Of a stretch of DNA of 39,405 nucleotides, positions 1 to 9,200 are shown in pieces (position 1 is the first letter of the stretch; each line of letters begins with the position of its first letter). A model generated the notes under the pieces. The model was not told where the DNA came from. It did not search any database and saw nothing but the letters and a program-made list of their open reading frames with translations. A program made the translations under genes and the position numbers. The DNA comes from Acidimicrobiaceae bacterium (GTDB lineage Bacteria > Actinomycetota > Acidimicrobiia > Acidimicrobiales > RAAP-2): positions 1 to 39,405 of the forward strand of contig DAIDKS010000002.1 in NCBI GenBank assembly GCA_027449885.1, given 5' to 3'.

Positions 1-2307
1 GAACTCCTCGTAGCGCTTGCCCGCCGCGCGGATGTCGATGTAGTGCATCGTCACGTCGGCGAGGGGCAGGGTCCCCATGATCAGCTGGTTCTGCTTGATC
101 GAGTACATGCAGCAGATCTTCGAGCAGCGCGGGTTGCCGACGGTGTGGTCGCGCGAGCCGGTGCACGAGACGTACCCGATCCGCTCGGGCACCTTGCCGT
201 CGCTCGGGCGCAGGATCGTGTTGAAGGGACGCGTGGGGGCGATCAGCCGGTCCATCTGCATGCCGGTGATCACGTTGGGGTAGACGCCCCACCCGTACTC
301 GGGCTTCAGGTCGGCGGGGAAGAGGGTGAAGCCCGTCGAGAGGACGACGGCCCCGACCCGCACCTCCTCGACCCGATCGCGCTGGGTGAAGTCGATGGCG
401 TCGGCCGGGCAGGCCCGGGCGCACGACCCGCACTCGGAGCAGACCCCGCAGTCGAGGCAGGCCGACGCCCCGGCGCGCACCTCGTCCTCGCTCAGCGTGC
501 GCTCCACCTCGCGAAAGCCCGCGACCTCCTCCGCGCGGCCCCGCGCCACGCGGGGGTGCTCGGTGAGGCTCTTCTGGCGGGCGAGCACGGTCGCGGGCTC
601 GACGCTCGGGAGCCGTCCGTCGAGGGCGTCGACGCCCCCGAGCTCCTCGCCGTTCAGGTACCGGTCGAGGTTGAGGGCGGCCCGGCGGCCCGCGCCGGCG
701 GCCCGGGTGATGTCCGAGGCGCCGGCGACGACGTCACCGGCGGCGAAGACCGTCGGGTACGAGGTCTGCAGGGTGAGGGGGTCGGCGACGAGGCGGCCCC
801 GCGTCGTGGCGAGGGCGCCCGCCAGGGCGTCGGCGTCGGGCGAGAGCCCGATCGCCGCGATGACCCGGTCGGCCGCGACGACCTCGTCGGCGCCGGGGAC
901 CGGCTCCGGGCGGCGACGTCCGCTGGCGTCGGGCTCGCCGAGGCGCATCGCGACGCAGCGCAGCCCCCGCACCCGTCCCTCGCCGTCGACGAGGACCTCG
1001 GAGGGGGCGAGCAGGTGCCGCAGCTCGACGCCGTCGGCCTCGGCCCCCTCGATCTCGTCGACGTGGGCCGGCATCTCCTCGCGGCCGCGGCGGTAGACGA
1101 CCGTCACGTGGCTCGCCCCGAGGCGCGCCGCGCTGCGCGCGGCGTCCATGGCGACGTTGCCGCCGCCGACCACGACCACGCGCTCGCCGGTGAGGGAGGG
1201 GGCCCGTCCGAGACGAATGTCGCGCAGGAAGGCGAGCCCGCTCGCGACGCCCGCGGCCTCCTCGCCCGGGATCGCCATCGGGGTCGCGACGGGGGTGCCG
1301 GTCGCCACGACGACGCCGTCGAAGCCCCGGCGGGTCAGCTCGACCGGGTCCTCCACCCGCGCGCCCGTGAGGATGGTCACCCCGAGGTCGCGCACGTTCT
1401 GGATGTCGCGCTCGACGACCTCGCGCGGCAGCCGGTAGGTCGGCAGGGCGTAGCGGAGGAAGCCGCCGGGCTCGTCGTCGGCCTCGAAGACGGTGACGGC
1501 GTAGCCGCGCCGGGCCAGCTGCCAGGCGGCCGTGAGGCCGGCCGGCCCCGAGCCGACCACGGCGACGCTGCGGCCGTTGGGCTCGGGGACGACGACCCCG
1601 GCGGTGTCGTGCTCGGCGTAGTGGCGGTCGGCGAGGAAGCGCTTGATCGCCCGGATCGGGACGGACCCCTCGACCGAGGAGCGGGTGCAGCCGTCCTCGC
1701 AGGGGGCGTAGCAGGCGCGGCCCAGCGTGCCGACGAGCGGGGTCGCCTCGAGGACGAGCTGGAAGCCCTCCTCGTAGCGGCCCTCGCGGGCGAGGGCCAC
1801 GTAGCCGTGGGCCTTGATGCCGGCGGGGCACTCGCCGCTGCACGGCGACGTGCCCGCCCGCTCGATGACGACCTTCTTCGGCACCGCCTGGGGGAAGGAC
1901 AGGTAGACGGCCCGGCGCGGGACGAGGTCGGCGTTGAACTGGTCGGGGACGGCGACCGGGCAGACCGGCTCGCACTCCTGGCACCCCGTGCAGGCCGCCC
2001 AGTCGACGTAGGTGGCGTGGTGGTTGACCGTCGCGGCGAAGCCGCCGTCGGGCCGCGGGTGGATCGCGAGGACCTCGGAGGACGAGGCCACCGTCACGTT
2101 GGGGTGGTTCATCGTCGAGGACATCTTCGGACCGGAGATGCAGCTCGCGCAGTCGAGGGTCGGGAAGACCTTCGAGAGCAGGATCATGCGTCCGCCGACG
2201 CTCGGCTCCTTCTCGACGAGCAGGACCTTGTAGCCCATGTCGCCGAGCTTGAGCGACGACTCCATCCCCCCGATGCCCCCGCCGACGACCATCACGTCGT
2301 AGTTCAT
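1..2307 (-). CDS. HdrA-like FAD/iron-sulfur oxidoreductase with embedded GltD-like module (C-terminus beyond left edge)
   Basis: Predicted cytosolic flavo-iron-sulfur electron-transfer protein. The ATG at 2307 follows GGAGGGCAC, a good ribosome site, and the frame is open to base 1, so the C-terminus is missing. The N-terminus is an HdrA-type FAD fold (VVGGGIGGME near residue 7, then a TLDCASC motif). A ferredoxin motif CTGCQECEPVCP lies near residues 106-117. Next comes a GltD-like unit: a cysteine region starting CSGECPAGIKAHGYVA near 154, a nucleotide fold GSGPAG near 250 and a second one, VVGGGNVAMDAARSA, near 375. A second ferredoxin motif (CLDCGVCSECGSCARACP, about 612-630) follows, then typical HdrA sequence resumes (YVSCTGSRD, and DIRAAGKRYEEF at the edge). 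HdrA proteins pass electrons between flavin, clusters and thiol or disulfide partners. The last visible gene after tusA, mvhD-like and dsrE-like, it probably works on protein-bound sulfur or a disulfide. The substrate is unknown. Confidence 0.85.
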   Translation of the reverse strand, partial: MNYDVMVVGGGIGGMESSLKLGDMGYKVLLVEKEPSVGGRMILLSKVFPTLDCASCISGPKMSSTMNHPNVTVASSSEVLAIHPRPDGGFAATVNHHATYVDWAACTGCQECEPVCPVAVPDQFNADLVPRRAVYLSFPQAVPKKVVIERAGTSPCSGECPAGIKAHGYVALAREGRYEEGFQLVLEATPLVGTLGRACYAPCEDGCTRSSVEGSVPIRAIKRFLADRHYAEHDTAGVVVPEPNGRSVAVVGSGPAGLTAAWQLARRGYAVTVFEADDEPGGFLRYALPTYRLPREVVERDIQNVRDLGVTILTGARVEDPVELTRRGFDGVVVATGTPVATPMAIPGEEAAGVASGLAFLRDIRLGRAPSLTGERVVVVGGGNVAMDAARSAARLGASHVTVVYRRGREEMPAHVDEIEGAEADGVELRHLLAPSEVLVDGEGRVRGLRCVAMRLGEPDASGRRRPEPVPGADEVVAADRVIAAIGLSPDADALAGALATTRGRLVADPLTLQTSYPTVFAAGDVVAGASDITRAAGAGRRAALNLDRYLNGEELGGVDALDGRLPSVEPATVLARQKSLTEHPRVARGRAEEVAGFREVERTLSEDEVRAGASACLDCGVCSECGSCARACPADAIDFTQRDRVEEVRVGAVVLSTGFTLFPADLKPEYGWGVYPNVITGMQMDRLIAPTRPFNTILRPSDGKVPERIGYVSCTGSRDHTVGNPRCSKICCMYSIKQNQLIMGTLPLADVTMHYIDIRAAGKRYEEF

Positions 2308-2322
2308 GTGCCCTCCGCCCGG

Positions 2323-2808
2323 CTAGATGAAGAGGTTGACGTTGGCCTCGTCGGCCTCGCCCAGGTAGGTGGCGACCCCGGCGTACTCGAGCCCGTCGAT
2401 GAGCTCCTCGCGGTGGATGCCCATGACGTCCATCGACATGGTGCAGGCGATCATCTTGATCCCCTGCTCGCGGGCCGTCTCGATCATCGAGCGGACCGGG
2501 TCGACGTGGTGACGCTTCATCATGTGACCCATGAGGTGCGGGCCGGCGCCGGCCAGGTTGAAGTGGGACGTGCGCAGGTGGTCGGCACCGCGGGGCATCA
2601 TCCACCCGAAGGCCCGCTCGAGGGGGGTCTTCGCGACGTGGGCCGACGCGTCGACGCGCAGCACGTTGAGGCCCCAGAACGTGAAGAACATCGTCACGTC
2701 GTCGCCCATGGCGGCCGCCCCGTTCGCGATGACGAACGCGGCGAGGATCTTGTCCATCTCGCCGCTGAACACGACGATGGTCTTCTTGGTGGTCGTTGTC
2801 TCGGCCAT
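2323..2808 (-). CDS. DsrE/DsrF-family sulfur-relay protein
   Basis: 161-residue protein of the DsrE/F/H-like family (DsrE2 type), which receives or hands over persulfide sulfur or acts as a small redox partner. The start has KKTIVVFSGEMDKILAAF, the usual first strand and helix. The conserved cysteine is C122 in the context IACTMSMDVMGI, which matches the family's active-site loop before the helix ending EELIDGLEYAGVATYL. The ATG at 2808 is preceded by AGGAGG. It lies 9 bases after the MvhD-like gene and 15 bases before the HdrA-like gene, so it is one operon with tusA. A TusA-DsrE pair strongly suggests sulfur transfer, but nothing here shows whether sulfur is oxidised, reduced or used in biosynthesis. 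Confidence 0.88.
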   Translation of the reverse strand: MAETTTTKKTIVVFSGEMDKILAAFVIANGAAAMGDDVTMFFTFWGLNVLRVDASAHVAKTPLERAFGWMMPRGADHLRTSHFNLAGAGPHLMGHMMKRHHVDPVRSMIETAREQGIKMIACTMSMDVMGIHREELIDGLEYAGVATYLGEADEANVNLFI

Positions 2809-2817
2809 GGTTGCCTC

Positions 2818-3231
2818 CTAGGCGGCGTGGGCGCTCGGCCCGAGGGGCGCGAGCTTCTCGGCGAACTCGCGCATGTGGTTGACGAAGGGCTCCGCGCACA
2901 CCGAGCAGATGGCGGCCATGGTGACCCGCTGGGGCTCGAGGCCCTCCTCGGTCAGCCGGGTCTGGGCGAGGGCGACGGCGCGGGCGGTGCGCTGGTTGCA
3001 GTCGGGCAGCAGCGCGCACTCGTCGCCGTCGGCCGCGACGAAGACGCCGTCGAAGCCGTGGCGCAGGGCGTCCACGATCCAGCCGGGACGGACCGCGCTG
3101 GAGCACGGCACGCTCAGCGTGAAGACGCTCGCCGGGTAGTGCAGGTGGCGACTCCCGGCGAGGTCGATCCCCGGGTCGGAGATGTTGGTCGTGGAGAAGA
3201 CCAGGATGCGGGGGTGGGCCGGCCCGTCCAC
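2818..3231 (-). CDS. Hydrogenase iron-sulfur subunit-like (MvhD/FrhD family) protein, cysteine-poor variant
   Basis: 137-residue protein resembling MvhD, the small iron-sulfur protein that links electron donors to HdrA. The segment with C43 (VPCSSAV), then ALRHGFDGVFVAADGDEC (C72) and C78, matches the family's core. Usual MvhD proteins have more cysteines at the N-terminus and a Gly-Cys after the DGV.V strand; here these read FSTTN and VAAD. An extra pair, C109 and C112 (ICSVC), is present near the C-terminus. The cluster is therefore probably built differently from the textbook version. Translation begins at GTG 3231, directly abutting the tusA stop, which implies coupled translation. Its place beside an HdrA-like protein supports an electron-transfer role. 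Confidence 0.72.
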   Translation of the reverse strand: MDGPAHPRILVFSTTNISDPGIDLAGSRHLHYPASVFTLSVPCSSAVRPGWIVDALRHGFDGVFVAADGDECALLPDCNQRTARAVALAQTRLTEEGLEPQRVTMAAICSVCAEPFVNHMREFAEKLAPLGPSAHAA

Positions 3232-3492
3232 TCAGGCGGCCTTGCGCAGGAAGAGCCGGAGGTAGCCGGGCTCCTCGACGTACCCGAGGAAGTCGTGACC
3301 CATCTTCTTGCACCAGGCGGGCAGGTCCTTCAGGGTGCCCGAGTCGGTCGCCATGACCTCCATCAGCCCGCCCGCCGGGACGGCCGGGATGCCCTTCTTC
3401 GCCGCCAGGATGGGTCCGGGGCAGGACGTGCCGCGCGCGTCGACCACGGCGTCGGCCTTCAGGTCCCGTAGTTCGTCGATGCTGATCGTCAC
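3232..3492 (-). CDS. tusA: TusA/SirA-family sulfur carrier
   Basis: 86-residue sulfur-carrier protein. The family carries sulfur as a persulfide on one cysteine, here C24 in the signature SCPGP (CPxP motif), followed by the helix ILAAKKGIPAV. The rest (LMEVMATDSGTLKDLPAWCKKMGHDFLGY) is typical of TusA-like proteins of sulfur-metabolism operons. The GTG start at 3492 has AGAGGAG just upstream. First gene of the operon tusA, mvhD-like, dsrE-like, hdrA-like, in which TusA would be the mobile carrier. The upstream gap contains several palindromes that may bind a regulator. Confidence 0.92.
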   Translation of the reverse strand: MTISIDELRDLKADAVVDARGTSCPGPILAAKKGIPAVPAGGLMEVMATDSGTLKDLPAWCKKMGHDFLGYVEEPGYLRLFLRKAA

Positions 3493-3584
3493 GGTGACTC
3501 CTCTCGGGCCCGCCGACGGCGGGCCTGTACACCGTGATATACCCGTTGATCAGGAAATGTCCAAGTGGCGCGACCGATTGTTTA

Positions 3585-3624
3585 GATAGTTATCACTTAT
3601 GGACAGTCCAAATACCATTTGTCC
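3585..3624. promoter_or_regulatory. Palindrome cluster upstream of the tusA operon
   Basis: Three short inverted repeats are packed into 40 AT-richer bases between tusA and the DyP peroxidase gene: GATAGTTATC (3585-3594), GGACAGTCC (3601-3609) and CAAATACCATTTG (3609-3621, extending imperfectly to 3606-3624). This gap is the only non-coding stretch before the operon, so the repeats are good candidates for operators or promoter elements. No regulator gene is adjacent and no family can be named from the sequence. Confidence 0.4.
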
Positions 3625-3632
3625 TGGTGATG

Positions 3633-4520
3633 CTAGGTCCCGACCACCGCGGCGAGGTCCTCGACGCTCGGCGCGACGTACCACGCGCCGCTCACCGGGT
3701 GCGAGAAACGGGTGAGGGCGTCGCGCACGCCGTCCGCCGCCCCCGACATGCGCGCCAGCATCCGCTCGAGTCGCGCCGCGTCGGCGGCGAAGGCGACGAA
3801 GTAGAGGCCGTGGGCCCCGAGCCCACCGAAGGAGCTCGAGCGACGGAAGATCTCGAGCTCCTCGCCATCCTCCTCGATGACGACCCGCCCGACGTGGCTG
3901 TCGGGGGGCAGGGGGTCGAGCTCGACGCTGTGGTCGCGGGTGCGCCCGATGACGGCCTCCTGGTGCGCCGGGTCGAGAGCCCCGAAGGCGACGAGGTCGT
4001 GGATCCAGCGCTGCACCAGGACGACGCTCCCCCCGGCGCCCGGTCGCGCCGGCGCGACGACGGCGACCCGGCGCGCCGCCTCGACCGGCGGGTTCTGCGT
4101 CCCGTCCTCGAAGCCCGTGAGGTCCTGGCTGCGGTGGTAGACGAAGGCCGGCTGCTCGTCGGCCAGCTCGGCCACGCCCTCGAGCGACCGGCCGACCGTG
4201 CGGGCGACGTCGAGGAGGTCGTCGGGCCCCGCGCCGTGGAGCCAGACCCAGAGGTCGCGCTGGGTCGCCGGGGCGTAGAAGCCGTCGACCCCCTCGATCG
4301 AGCGGAAGCGGCCGAGGCCCTCGGGGGCGACGCCCCCGGCGCGCGTCCACGCGTCGGCCGAGCAGCCGATCACGACGTTCACCCCGCTCACCCCGCCCGC
4401 CGACCGGCGCACCTCCTCGAGGGCGACGAGGGCGTCGCGGGCGTCGCCGGTGAGGGCGAACTCGAGGTGGTGGTGGGCGCGGGTGCCGAGCGCCCAGATG
4501 CCGGGCTGGGGGGTCGTCAT
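3633..4520 (-). CDS. DyP-type heme peroxidase
   Basis: 295-residue dye-decolorizing-type peroxidase, a heme enzyme using hydrogen peroxide. The family signature GFEDGTQNP is at residues 136-144, with the catalytic aspartate D139. A histidine in SHVGR (H209) fits the proximal heme ligand and RR at 226-227 (IFRRSSSFGG) the distal arginine. No Tat or other signal peptide is visible, so the protein should be cytosolic or loaded into a compartment. The length and motifs fit the bacterial class with short chains. The ATG at 4520 overlaps the recD stop (ATGA), so it is translated with recD as the last gene of the recCBD operon. A peroxidase is an unexpected partner for a DNA-break repair complex. 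Confidence 0.93.
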   Translation of the reverse strand: MTTPQPGIWALGTRAHHHLEFALTGDARDALVALEEVRRSAGGVSGVNVVIGCSADAWTRAGGVAPEGLGRFRSIEGVDGFYAPATQRDLWVWLHGAGPDDLLDVARTVGRSLEGVAELADEQPAFVYHRSQDLTGFEDGTQNPPVEAARRVAVVAPARPGAGGSVVLVQRWIHDLVAFGALDPAHQEAVIGRTRDHSVELDPLPPDSHVGRVVIEEDGEELEIFRRSSSFGGLGAHGLYFVAFAADAARLERMLARMSGAADGVRDALTRFSHPVSGAWYVAPSVEDLAAVVGT

Positions 4521-6235
4521 GGCCCGATGGTAGGTCGCGGCGACGAGGACCACCTCACGACGGCCGCCGTCAGCCCGGTGAGCCGCCGGACGGGCCGGGC
4601 GACCGCGTCGAGCACGTCCTCGGGCCGGGCGACGACGCTCACGCGCGACCGGGCGCGGGTGAGGGCCGTGTAGAGCAGCTCGCGCGAGACGAGTCGCGAC
4701 CCCGGCGGGACCACGACGACCACGTGGTCGAACTCCGAGCCCTGGGACTTGTGGATCGTCATCGCCCACCAGGGCTGCCAGTGGGTGAGGGTCGCGACGG
4801 GCACGTCCTCGAGGTCCCGGTCGGGCCGGTGCAGCACGGCTCCCCGGGCGCTCTCGCGCACGAGGCCGGTGTCGCCGTTCACCACCCCGTTCGCCCGGTC
4901 GGTCCGCGTCACGAGGACCGGGACCCCGACGCCCGGCACCGGGCCGAGTCGCTGTCCGACCCGCTCGGCGATCCGGTCGCTCCACCACCGTCGCCCGAGC
5001 GGGCCCTCGTGCTGGGCGCAGAGCACCATCACCGACTCGAGGGCCTCGGGGAGGGGCGTCGCCCCGTCGCCGCGCGCGATCCGACCGAGGGCGTGGGCCC
5101 GCTCGACGGCCTCGTCGAGGACGGTCGCGAGCGCCCCCGTCGTCGGGGACTCGCCGATCGCGAGGAAGTCGGTCCCGGGCGCGTGCGCGCGCAGTCGCTC
5201 GAGGACGCGCGCCGCGTTCCCCTCGCGCACGTCGGCGAAGAGCTCGAGGAGGGACGCGCGCGTCGCGGCGCTCGCCCCCTCGACGCGCCGCACCTCGCGC
5301 AGAGTGGTGCGCGAGAGGGACGGGGCGGCGACGAGGTCGCCCATGACCGACCCCAGGTCGACGCTCTGGAGCTGGTCGGGATCGCCGACGAGCAGGAGCC
5401 GGCACTCGGGGGCGAGGGCGCCGAGCAGCTCGTCGAGGGACGCGACGTCGACCATGGAGGTCTCGTCGCACACCACCAGGCGGGCGGCGAGCGGGGGGCG
5501 ACCCCGGCGGTGGCGGTGGTCGGGCCCGATGCCGAGCAGGGCGTGCAGGGTCGTCGGCGCGGGGGCCCAACCGCCCGGCGCCCCGGAGGCGAGCGAGCGC
5601 GCCAGGCGCTCCGCCGCCTTCCCCGTCGGGGCCACGACGGCCACGTCGGCGAGCGCGCCAGGCCCGTGCGCCCGGGCGATCGCCGCGAGCAGGCGCGCGA
5701 CCGACGTCGTCTTCCCGGTGCCCGGACCCCCGCTCAGGAGGTGCACGCGCCGCTCGGCGAGGGCGAGGGCCACCGCGCGGACCCCGTCGTCGTCCGCCGC
5801 CTCGGCGACCCGGTGCCAGTGGTCGGCACCGGTGGCGGGCGCCGGCGCGGTGAGCGCCGCGGCGATCCGGTCCTCGAGTCGCGCGTAGCGGTCGAAGTAG
5901 AGGCGGTCCCCGACGAGGGCGAGGGGGCGCACCGGCTCGTCGGACCCGTCGCCGACGAGCTCGCCCGCGAGTCGCGCCCGCCACCCCTCGGCGTCGAGAT
6001 CCGCGAGGTCGCTCGGCAGGAGGCGCGACTCGGGCATCGCGGCGACCTCGTCGAGCGGCAGGCACGTGCCACCCCGCTCGAGGGTGAGCACGAGCAGGCC
6101 CGTCGCCCACGCGACGGCGGGCGCGAGCGGACCGGCCACGCGCTCGAGCGCACCGAGCAGGCTCGCGAGCGCGCGGGGCTCGCCGTCGTCGGCGCCGACG
6201 AGTCGGCTCGCGACGAGGTCGATCAGCTCAGACAT
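4517..6235 (-). CDS. recD: RecBCD enzyme subunit RecD (5'-3' helicase)
   Basis: 572-residue RecD, the 5'-3' motor of the RecBCD helicase-nuclease that processes double-strand breaks. Walker A is GGPGTGKTT (about residues 168-176), the Walker B region is VVCDETSMVD, and the late helicase motif THWQPWWAMTIHKSQGSEF, followed by LLYTALTRARSRV, is intact. The N-terminal domain that contacts RecC is present (LLVLTLERGGTCLPLDEVA). The ATG at 6235 lies inside the end of recB (8-base overlap), and the stop overlaps the DyP start. The order recC-recB-recD is the standard operon and the length is normal. Confidence 0.96.
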   Translation of the reverse strand: MSELIDLVASRLVGADDGEPRALASLLGALERVAGPLAPAVAWATGLLVLTLERGGTCLPLDEVAAMPESRLLPSDLADLDAEGWRARLAGELVGDGSDEPVRPLALVGDRLYFDRYARLEDRIAAALTAPAPATGADHWHRVAEAADDDGVRAVALALAERRVHLLSGGPGTGKTTSVARLLAAIARAHGPGALADVAVVAPTGKAAERLARSLASGAPGGWAPAPTTLHALLGIGPDHRHRRGRPPLAARLVVCDETSMVDVASLDELLGALAPECRLLLVGDPDQLQSVDLGSVMGDLVAAPSLSRTTLREVRRVEGASAATRASLLELFADVREGNAARVLERLRAHAPGTDFLAIGESPTTGALATVLDEAVERAHALGRIARGDGATPLPEALESVMVLCAQHEGPLGRRWWSDRIAERVGQRLGPVPGVGVPVLVTRTDRANGVVNGDTGLVRESARGAVLHRPDRDLEDVPVATLTHWQPWWAMTIHKSQGSEFDHVVVVVPPGSRLVSRELLYTALTRARSRVSVVARPEDVLDAVARPVRRLTGLTAAVVRWSSSPRPTIGP

Positions 6236-9200
6236 CGCGCCCTCCGTCGAGCTCGTCGCTCACGCGCTCGACGAACGCCCGCGAGGGGCGCAGCGAGACG
6301 ACGCCCGCGCCCGGGCGCGCGGGGTCCATGTACTGCACGAAGAGGTAGGCGGCGCCCGCCACGTGGCGCTCGTAGTCGTAGTCCTCGAGGCGCTGGCGGA
6401 GGAAGCGGTGCAGCGCCACGAGGTAGAGGATCGCCTGCAGTGGGTAGTGGTGGGCGATCATCGTGGCGAGGAGGCCCGCGTCCGAGCCGTCCTCGACGCC
6501 GCCGACCCGGCTCTGGTTCGTCTTGTAGTCGACGACGAGGAAGCGATCCCGGGCGGGCCCGAGGGCGAGGACGGCGTCGATCGATCCCGTGAGGACGCCG
6601 GCGAGGGGGAGGTCGGACGGCGCCGCCGCGGCGGCCCACGCCGCGACGACCGGGTCGTCGGCCGCCTCGCGCACCACCGCCAGCAGTCGTCCGACGTCCC
6701 CGCCGACGAGGGGCAGGTCGAAGCCCATCTCGACGAGACGCTCGGCCCGTCCGTGGTCGCCGAGGCGGGCGTGGTCGCCGAGTGGGCCGACGGAGGACCA
6801 CCACGCCCGGCCGACGAAGCCGGCGACGCCCTCGGGGTCCTCGAGATCGAGCCCCTCGGGCGCCGCGGCCCGCGCGAGCGCCGCGGCGAGGTCCGCTGGG
6901 GAGGGGTCGGGGTCGTCGAGCTCCTCGAGCACCCGGTGCACCACCCGACCGAGCCGGGCCGAGGTGCGCACCGTCGCGCGGACCTCGCCGGGGACCTCGG
7001 GCCACGGCGCCTCGAGGCCCTCGGAGTCGGCCGGCTCGGGCTCCGGGGCGAGGGCCGCCTCGGTCGGCCCGTGCAGGTGGGCGGCCATCGCGGTGTAGGA
7101 GAGCCGCGCGGGGACCGGCGTCGTGCGCCAGGTCGCGACCGAGCGCTCGATCGCCCGGGGCCGGGCGGTCCCGGGGAGCGGCGCGACGGCCACCTCCGTG
7201 ATCTCCTCCACCCGCGAGGGGTCCGCCTCGGCCCACGAGCGCAGGTCGCCAGGGGCGAGGAACGGGCCGTCGTCCCGCGTGGCGCGACCCGGCGTCCAGG
7301 TCCAGACCACGTTGCGCACGCGCGCGCGGGTGAGGGCCACGTAGTTGCGTCGGGCCACCTCGCCCCGCAGCTTCTCGCCCTTCACCTCCCCCCCGAAGGT
7401 GCCCCTGGCCGCCGTCGGGTCGACGAGGGTCACCGTCGTCCCGTCGCGCTGGGCCCGGTAGGCGACGACGCTCGAGGTCATCCCCGGACCGCGGTGTCGC
7501 GAGAGGTAGGGCAGGAGGACGACGGGGAACTCGAGCCCCTTCGCGGCGTGGACGGTCATCACCCGCACCGCGCCACCGTCGCCGGCGACGCGACGGGCCG
7601 CGGGCCCCTCGCCCGTCGACGCGGCGTCGACGTCCTCACCCCCGACCCGGCTCGTCCCGAGCAGCTCGCGCAGCGCGGCGAGGTCGTCGAACTCGCGCGT
7701 GGCGATGAGCTCGCCGAGGTGCGTGAGGTCGGTGAGGTGACGCACGGCGAGCGGGCGGCGCGCGATCCGCGCCATCACGCCCGACTCCTCGAGGACGCGG
7801 GCGACGAACTCGGCGCGACGCGCCCGGTGGAAGGCCTCGTGCCAGGCGAGCAGCCGCTCGCGGTGCGGCGCGAGCCACCGGGCCGCGGCGTCGGGGTCGG
7901 GGCCCGACTCGTCACGGTGCTCGCGGGCGACGCGCGCCGGCTCCTCGCCGCCGAACCACGAGAGGGCGAGGGCCCGGGCGCTGCCGGGGTGGGTCGGCTC
8001 CTCGAGGGCGTGCAAGAGGTGTCGCCACTCGCGGGCCGCCGCCGAGACCGTGACGGGCGGCCCACCGATCACGCTCACCGGGATGGGCCGCTCCCGGTCC
8101 TGCAGCCCGCGCGCCACCTGGGTGGCGTGGGCGTTGGCGGTCACGATGACGCAGAGGTCCTCGTAGCGCAGGGGACGCGGGCCCGTCGCGTCGACGATCT
8201 CCTCGCGTCCCACGACCCGCTCGACGTAGTCGGGCAGCAGCCGGCCGAAGATCTCGTCGCGGACGGCGCCCGACGCCCGCGCGGTGGCCACCTGGAACTG
8301 CCACGGGGCGCCGGGCCCGGACGGTGGAGCCCCGTCGGCGGCGACGACCGGGACGTAGCGAATGGGCGCCGCGGGGACCCGCAGCCGCCCGCCGGGATCG
8401 ACGCGCTCGGGGATCCCGAAGCCGATGCCCGTCGCGAAGGGGGCGAAGGCCCGGTGCGCCCCCTCGAGGAGCCCCGCCGACGAGCGGTGGTTCACCACGA
8501 GGTGCGCGGCCGCGTCCTCGGGCACGGCCTCGCGGTAGACCTGGACGTCGCCCCCGCGGAATCCGTAGATCGCCTGCTTGGGATCGCCCACCGCGACGAA
8601 GGCCCGTAGGCGTCCGCCGTCGGCGATCGCCCGGAAGATCTCCCACTGCAGGGCGTCGGTATCCTGGAACTCGTCGATGACGATCGCCCCGATCGTCGCG
8701 GCGACCCGCTCCCGGTCCGAGCGGTCGGCGAGGCGCTGGGCCAGGCGCACCAGGAGGTCGCCGTAGCTCGCGACGCCCAGTCGCGCCCGGCGCGTCGCGA
8801 GGAGGTCGCGCGCCCGCTCGACGAGCTGGGCGAGGGCGTCCGTCCCCTCCGTCGGGGCCGACGCGGCGACCTCGCCGCCGGGGTTGCGCACCAGCTCGTC
8901 GAGGACCTCGCGCACCCGGCGCACCAGCGTGGCGTCGCTCGCCCGCTCCCCGAGACCCTCGCGCGCCGCTCGACGCAGCGGCCGCGGCGCCTCGGCCAGG
9001 GTGTCGCGCACCGCGCTCGCGAGGGCGGCCGGGCTCTCGGCGTCCTCGTCGAGCGCGCCGACCGGCTCGCCGAGCAGGGCGAGGGCCCGCTGGGCGAATC
9101 CGTGGATCGTGCTCACCCGGAGCTGACCGAAGCGGGCGAGGGCCGCGCGCAGGCGGTCGACGCGCGCCGGGTCGAGGGGACCCGGCTCGCCCACGAGCTC

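Noticed and set aside
43..3471. 1142-residue open frame on the plus strand over the tusA-hdrA operon
   Set aside because: It is a GC-driven shadow: low-complexity Arg/Gly/Ala/Asp composition, no domain, and it lies opposite four well-recognised genes.
734..3532. 932-residue open frame on the minus strand crossing tusA to the HdrA-like gene in another frame
   Set aside because: It is arginine/proline-rich and without motifs, while the alternative frame contains clear TusA, DsrE and HdrA signatures.
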